DNA of 64,000 bases from Phascolomyces articulosus. Taxonomy: Eukaryota; Mucoromycota; Mucoromycetes; Mucorales; Lichtheimiaceae. The first letter of the stretch is position 1, and the number at the start of each line of letters is the position of its first letter. Shown in pieces: positions 57,780 to 64,000 of this stretch. Position numbers and translations under genes: made by a program. Under the pieces are notes generated by a model that was given only the letters and a program-made list of their open reading frames with translations, did not search any database and had not been told where the DNA came from. The stretch spans positions 124,001 to 188,000 of the forward strand of contig JAIXMP010000005.1 of the NCBI GenBank assembly GCA_025677815.1. Reading direction: 5' to 3'.

Positions 57780-60690
57780 TTTTCTTCAAAACGATTTAGA
57801 TCATCAAAACAGAAAATAATCAAAAATCACATTTTCTTATTGTTATTTTAATTACACTATTTCATTTAATGAGCCACATGATGGGATCGAAAACTAAAGC
57901 TGCTCAATTGAGAATTAATAGTTTGTAGGTATACCTAGTATAGGATTCTTCTAGATAATAATCAAATTTCTCTTAACACTCAATAGAATAAACAATGTTG
58001 TGGCTTCTTGATTCAAAATTTGCAATTCAAGGCCAATTCCTCCGATTTCTCGGTGTCTGTCTTTTGATTCTGATCCGAATTATTGTGAATCAAAATATGA
58101 TGATCCTCATAGCGGCAAGCTTTCTTCATATATCTTTATAAATAATTCGTCGTTTTTTATTTATTTATTATTCTTCAACTGCATATTACTAATCAATTCC
58201 GTTCTTTTATCTTTAAAGATAATTGCGAATATAATATTTATCTTATTTCAGTGATATTTCATGAGTGGGTTTATAGGGAAGGTTGTTCTTCCCACGGAGG
58301 TCATACAAGCGGAATATAAACCTATCAGTTTCCAAATCAAGAATGCTGAATAGATCTAAAAGATTTTTTATTTTTCCACGGTTTGATTAGCAGCCTTTCA
58401 ACGAAACTCAACATCATGCATACAGCTGTCATATTTCCTTACAGCATATAATATATAAGAATAGGGTCAATGGTTTCTTATATAAACTTTTATAGGTATA
58501 CAAAATTAGTTGAAGCAAAAAAAAAAAAAAAAAGAAAGAGAGAGAAGAAAGCCATTATAGTGATACTAATGATGGAGGATTAGTAATCTTGCATAATCAT
58601 ATTCCATATTGTTCTTGAAAATTGCTAGATAAAAATATATAAAATGCTGTGCACCTGTTCAATAAAAAAAAAAGTATAATGAAATATTCCATACCTTTGG
58701 TTAGGCTCATAACCACTCATTGTTTTTTCACACACTTTATGAAAGGGCCACAAATCACACTAATAAAAAAGATTTATTATAAAAATAGCCAATGCAGTGT
58801 CTTTATACTTTGATCAATCAAAGAAAGTCTGGAGAATTCGTTTCCGATTGAGAGGGATCTCGTTTTACCGAGACAACCATCATATTTCCAACTATAGGTT
58901 ATAATCATTGAAATGTAACAAAGTCCTAATCCATTTGGTAAAAGCATTTAATAAAATTGGGCAATTCCAGCAAAAATATTACTTTTTATCTGAAAAACAG
59001 AATCATAATAATACATGTTTCTCTTTTAAAAATATAGTCTTTCTATTATTAAAATACTTTATTTACAACAACAGGTTATAATATTACGTATTGTTAAGCA
59101 ATTGATGAGGGAAACTTGTGAACTAAACATAGTTAGTAGGTATATTTGCGAAGAAGGATATTATGTCAAATCTTGGAAACCATAAGCGCAACTATAAAAT
59201 ATCATCATGTATAATAATACTAAAATACGCGATTAAATATGTGTCGTAAAGTTCAGATAATGTAAGGCATAACTTAACATTACAAATGATTTCTATTAAA
59301 AAGGTATAATTTTCCTTGGATACATATAAAATTACTCACGATTAACCTGTGTTCATTGTCTACTTACTACTAGGTTAATTATTAGAACTCGTAGTTTCAC
59401 CAAATTACGATGGTTTAAAAAGGAAAAAATAGTCACGTGTGTTATCGACAGTAAATGAAAATAGGTGCGAATTAAATATCAATTTTTATTTTATTACTTA
59501 CGTTGCTTATGAGTACTTCACTTGTGTAAAACACCCACACCGGCACGAAGCGACTAAAGATAAACAGATGAATATCAGTTGTGTTAAATGGTAAAAGACA
59601 TCTCCTATTCCTACTTTTTATTCAATTCAAAATGAGAAAAAGAAAACTCACTATAAATGACGGACGGTGGCCAAACGCCAGCAACGCATCCGGCTGAAGC
59701 GGGCATGCTCGATTAAGGGCTAAGCCCATGGACGCTCCCTTTATCATAATATATTTTTTGCTTATTAGTAAAGTATAACTTTGTTCACAACCATTAGAAT
59801 ATTCCACTTTCTTTTATAATACTTTCATAACTTACCAAAGCAGAGCTATTAGGAGGGCCAAAGAAGAAGAAGAAGAAGAAGAAAACCTTCTTTTATGGTA
59901 TTTTATATTATGTTTGATTTGTTGATATTCTCATTACAAACAACATATTATTAAAAATAAGTGATCATTGTGGTTCAACATGGAAAGGAATATTGACGTG
60001 AATATAGAAAACTATATTTTTATAATGATATATAAGAAAACAATATGAGAGACAGAACATGAGATATTCATATGGTTGCATTTTATATATATAATATACT
60101 ACGAATAATTCGGGAGAACTGTAGACATGCGTCGATTGTTTACAAACTCTAATCAAAGTCATCAACTTAATATATAAATTAGCGTAGTCAGTTGAGAATA
60201 AGTTTCAATTATGTTACATTTATTATTGTATTGATAAACCACAATGATATAAATCTTTTAAAGGTTTTTTTAGTAGGTTGTTATTTGATGTCTTTTTAAA
60301 AACATTATTAATTCTCTGTCATAACTTGATTCTCTTTGCTATATTCCACATTTGAGACAAAATCGAATGGGTTGTCTTGATTATCCTTTATAGATATTGA
60401 ACGGAAGGATGAGGATCATTTTTAGATTTGCTTTTCCAGCTTGGTATCGACGTTAAATCATCATTTTATTGACCAATAGCCATTTAATATGATTGGCGCC
60501 AGGCACTTTAACACCATCCTTTGAAAACCGAAATTACCCTCTATTGAAGAGATTTAAGGATTTTTTAATGTCCGTCATGAAGAAAAATAATGCGCGCTTA
60601 TTTTTTTTTATTGTTCTTTATCTCTTCTGTTCATTCAATATACCCCATCTTCTTCGCGACACCAAGAAAACGAAGAAAACAATAGAGGAG
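57780..60690. other. Long intergenic region, no gene recognised
   Basis: The DNA is AT-rich with stops in all frames. One less AT-rich patch at about 59655-59740 (containing GGTGGCCAAACGCCAGCAACG and GGGCTAAGCCCATGG) stands out but matches nothing I know. An A(17) run followed by a GA-rich tract lies at about 58518-58550. Confidence 0.4.
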
Positions 60691-60694
60691 AAAA

Positions 60695-62572
60695 ATGGCC
60701 TCCAAACGTAACTCACGATTACAATCTTATCTCTCATGTCAATATATTGATTTCGATTTACAGAATCCAACCAAAAGGCTTTCCTCACTTTATTCTGATT
60801 TCTCCAAGTTGGCCATCTTGAATCAATATGGCTATGATGCTAATGTGAGTTACTGGAAGTCATTAATCTTGGACTGTAACATGCAAGGTTTACTCGGATC
60901 CAAGAATTATCGTCTTGTATTCAATGCCAATGCATTACCCGATCAGTTTTTACGGCCCGGTATTGGGAAACCTCTCGCTTTGGATTGTGTAGTGGTAACG
61001 TGTTTATTATTATCATTATTATTGTCCATAGTTAGTTTGGGTCTATTAATTAAAATTCATATCACATGTGTCTGATTGGTACAATAGACGGAAATGGCTA
61101 AAAATGGTGATATTATTACATTAAAACAATTTAATGAATTCTATCCTGCACTTACAACCATCAGAGCATCATCATCACCATCATGGTATTCATGGTTTAT
61201 GCAAAAATCGCAACAGTGGCTATTACCATCATACTATAGCCATCATGACGACGAAGCAAACTATGTTGTCTTACCAACCATCAAAGAAATTGCCAAAAAC
61301 ATTTTACAGACCTATGTTGATGAACCATCAAGTAACTCATCCAGTAGTGCATTATTGACATTCAACGAATTTCGGTCACGTTATGGAACAGATGGTGAAC
61401 GAACATTGACAGATGAAGATATTTGGTTATTGTTACAATATATGGGTCCTGAATTAGGGGTTGCTATAGCTGATGATGTGCAAGGATACGGTGCGACACA
61501 TGTGGTAATATTTTTTCATTATTATTTTGATCATGAACATAGACTCATTGGATCAATATAAATAGGTGATTAAGTTTCCATACAAGTCGCAAACTGGTAC
61601 AATGGTTACCACTATTGATCAACAGGATCGAGCCATTGTTAGTATTCGAACAACATGCTCTGCCTTACATTCCCAAGTTGATGAATTACAACAAAAATCT
61701 GAAGAGTGAGTAAGAGGAATGATTGTTATTTTTGTCACTATTGCCACTATTGCTATTATGCGTATTTTGCAGATGAGAATTCGCGTAAAGTTTTTTAATA
61801 TTTGGTGGGATATAATTTTCTTACCAACAGATATACCCAATCAGCAAAAGAACATTATACAGCAGGACGAAAACCACAAGCAGTATATGCATTTAAAAAG
61901 AAAAAGCATTTACTGGAGATATTAGATCGTCGATTACGATCACTCGAAACCATGGAAACTTTACTTATGAAAATTGAAGCTTCTCAAAATGATCTACAGG
62001 TAAAGTGTCTTGTTTTGTACTTTTTCAAGTAATGATAATGACAGCAATTAAAAATGTTCGACGGTTTAATATAATAATAATAGGTTGTACAAGCATTTAA
62101 TATTGGAGCAGATGCATTGCGAAGTATATTATCGGATCAGAATTTATCAGTAGATACAGTGGATGAAGCAATGCTCAAAGTACAACAAGCATTCCAAGAT
62201 CAAAAAGAAGTAGAAGATGCTATTGTAGGAGGTGTCAGTCAAGCGAATAATGTGAATATGGATGAGCAGGATGAGGATTTGGAAAAAGAGCTTGCTGAAT
62301 TAGAACTTCAAGAACAGAAACAAATGCTGCTTCTTCAGCAACAACAACGAGAAGAACGACAACGACTTGTCGAAATATCCCCTCCACCTCGTCATATCAC
62401 TCAGTCAGCACCTCCTCCATCTCCTGCAGAATCTGAATTAGCAAGAATCAATGATATATTTGGTAAACTGAAAAAAGTTCAATCACCACCTTCAAAATTA
62501 CCAACAACATTACCGTCTAAAAAGATGGCCCATCCACAGCAGGAGGAGCGGGAACTAGAACCAGCGATCTAA
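60695..62572 (+). CDS. CHMP7-like ESCRT-III protein (Snf7 family)
   Basis: Five exons: 60695-60994, 61088-61504, 61566-61705, 61831-61999 and 62084-62572, all in phase, 504 residues. The amino half (LQSYLSCQYIDFDLQNP, YWKSLILDCNM, LTDEDIWLLLQYMG) resembles the winged-helix region that distinguishes CHMP7 from short ESCRT-III subunits. The Snf7 part starts near residue 250 with a basic/coiled-coil stretch: SIRTTCSALHSQVDELQQKS, HYTAGRKPQAVYAFKKKKHL, RRLRSLETMETLLMKIEASQ, then DALRSILSDQNLSVDTVDEA. The end is acidic and Gln/Pro-rich (ELAELELQEQKQMLLLQQQQ, SPPPRHITQSAPPPSP), with a possible MIM-like helix. CHMP7 recruits ESCRT-III to the nuclear envelope. The DnaJ gene follows on the same strand after 118 bp. 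Confidence 0.88.
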
Positions 62573-62690
62573 AACGTCACCATTCAATCACTAATAAAAA
62601 AAAGCACCTTATAACTATTGTTCTGACCTTTTTTTTCTTGTAACTCTTTTTCTTTTTTCCTTTGTCAAGTTTTTTTAAAAAAAGAACAAA

Positions 62691-64000
62691 ATGGCAATCG
62701 AAACTACGTATTATGAGATTCTTGATATCGAAACAACAGCAACCGATCATGAAATTCGAAGGGTATAAATCGTCCAACCAATTTCTTTCTCTTTTCCTTC
62801 CTCATTATTTTATGTTCCTTTTTTTTCTGCCCTTGCCGCTCATTTTACTTGTCTGTTTGATTTTACTTTATTCTTAACAAAAAAAATGAATTGTATAATA
62901 GGCTTATAAAAAATTGGTATGTATCACTATTGTCATAATATAAATGTTGTCATTTGAGAAATAGTGTTGTTTTTTAATACGTTCGCATATATATGTGACG
63001 GGCTGCTTCTTTGAACCCTTTTTGTATATATTTATATTTTATAAATAGGCTATGAAGTATCATCCTGATAAAAACCCTGACGAAGGAGAACGGGTAGGTT
63101 AAAATGTCAATATATAACATTATGGTTGGGGAGGGTATTTTGATTGTAAAGTTTAATATGATTTTTTTGTACTGGGGGTATATTTAATATTATATTATAT
63201 AGTTCAAAGAAATATCCCACGCATATGAAGTCTTGTCTGACCCTGAACGGCGAGCACACTATGATCAATTTGGTGAAGGTGGACCTGGAGGTGCTGATGG
63301 AGGGTTTGGTGGCATGTCTGCTGATGACTTATTTGCCAATTTGTTTGGAGGTGGAGGTGCAAGCTTTGGAGGAGGATTTGGAGGCGGTTTTGGTGGACCT
63401 CAACAAAGAGGACCTCGCAAAGGTCAAAATATGAAGTATCCACTTTCGGTCAATTTGGAAGATTTATATAATGGCAAACGAACTAAACTCGCCATGGAGA
63501 AGAATGTGATTTGTTCAACATGCAGTGGTCGAGGAGGTAAAACTGGAGCTACAAGAAAATGTACAGCTTGTGAAGGTCGTGGTTTTGGTGTAGCAATCAA
63601 ACAACTCGGTATGGGAATGGTACAACAAATGCAAGTTCCTTGTGAAGAATGTAACAGTACCGGTAAAATTGTGAAGGATCGCTGTAAACGATGCCGAGGT
63701 AAAAAAGTCATTACCGAAAAGAAGTTTTTAGATATCTATGTCGAAAAGGGTATGGTGGATGGCCAAAAAATTTGCATGAAAGGTGAAGGTGATCAAGAGG
63801 TATATATATATTATTTTTTATATTCATATTTCTTATATATATATATATATTTATATGCATATATGATATTAATCACTTCTTTTTTTTTTTAAAAAAAAAC
63901 AGCCAGGAATTGAACCAGGAGATATCAACTTGGTATTGCAACAAAAGGAACACACAATCTTTGAACGACGTGGTGATGATTTGCTATGTCATGTCAAGAT
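62691..64000 (+). CDS. Type I (class A) DnaJ/Hsp40 co-chaperone, YDJ1-like, cut by window end
   Basis: Exons: 62691-62762, 62902-62916 (only 15 bp, AYKKL), 63049-63093, 63203-63799 and 63903 to the window end. The J domain reads [33 protein letters not shown] with the HPD triplet, then [18 protein letters not shown] Gly/Phe-rich linker (about residues 65-105) follows, then four zinc-binding repeats: [24 protein letters not shown] and CKRCRGKK. The substrate-binding carboxy domain starts with [16 protein letters not shown] and [17 protein letters not shown] and continues beyond 64000. Class A Hsp40s deliver unfolded clients to cytosolic Hsp70. Introns interrupt the J domain three times. The short upstream spacer is T-rich. 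Confidence 0.95.

Noticed and set aside
59622..59807. Minus-strand frame over a GC-richer patch
   Set aside because: No motif or splice context; the composition change is noted in the intergenic entry only.

Overview
The window is AT-rich nuclear DNA from a filamentous fungus, most probably an early-diverging Mucoromycota (Mucorales-like) species. The evidence is short introns with GTAAGT/GTATGT-type donors that restore long conserved frames, fungal marker genes (a SAT4/HAL4-type kinase, a Crh-type GH16 enzyme, a CHMP7-like ESCRT-III protein, a type I DnaJ), and transposon families and lineage-specific genes of the kind that are expanded in that phylum. No rRNA, tRNA or CRISPR array was recognised. 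All exon boundaries below were derived by eye from splice signals and frame continuity.

Layout. 1-5 kb is a graveyard of mobile DNA on the minus strand: a Tnp2/Plavaka-type transposase, two decayed lineage-specific genes and the amino-terminal part of a Helitron protein, followed by an isolated GC-rich palindromic block near 5.5 kb. 5.6-11.3 kb holds one possible small two-exon gene and a decayed nuclease-like gene. 11.3-15.8 kb is a degraded Helentron-type element (Pif1 helicase plus endonuclease, plus strand).

16.2-31.8 kb is a normal gene-dense block: a small lysine-rich protein, a SAT4/HAL4-like kinase, a DUF2461 protein, a truncated XPB-like helicase, a Crh-like cell-wall transglycosylase, an anillin/Bud4-like protein and the first of three amino-acid transporters. 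The second transporter lies at 34.0-35.7 kb and the third, separated by 19 kb, at 55.0-56.9 kb. All three are on the minus strand, share intron positions and carry matching promoter elements.

39-54 kb is a repeat-rich accessory island between transporter copies 2 and 3. It contains a Tc1/mariner element with visible terminal repeats, two LINE 3' ends with a conserved RNA fold, a second Tc1-like transposase and a 281-bp copy of its interior, a 478-bp satellite array, a degenerate minisatellite, an intact nine-exon lineage-specific gene, an XPG/FEN1-like pseudogene, a pogo-like MITE and a Myb/SANT-like pseudogene. 60.7-64 kb returns to housekeeping genes (CHMP7-like, YDJ1-like DnaJ, the latter cut by the window end).

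The best leads are: a 20-bp element shared by the promoters of all three transporters; an in-frame TGA in the GH16 gene followed by 87 clean codons ending in a GPI-anchor-like tail; two LINE 3' ends with the same pair of stem-loops, one with a compensatory base pair; a near-identical 478-bp tandem array; and a lineage-specific gene family seen both intact and decayed.
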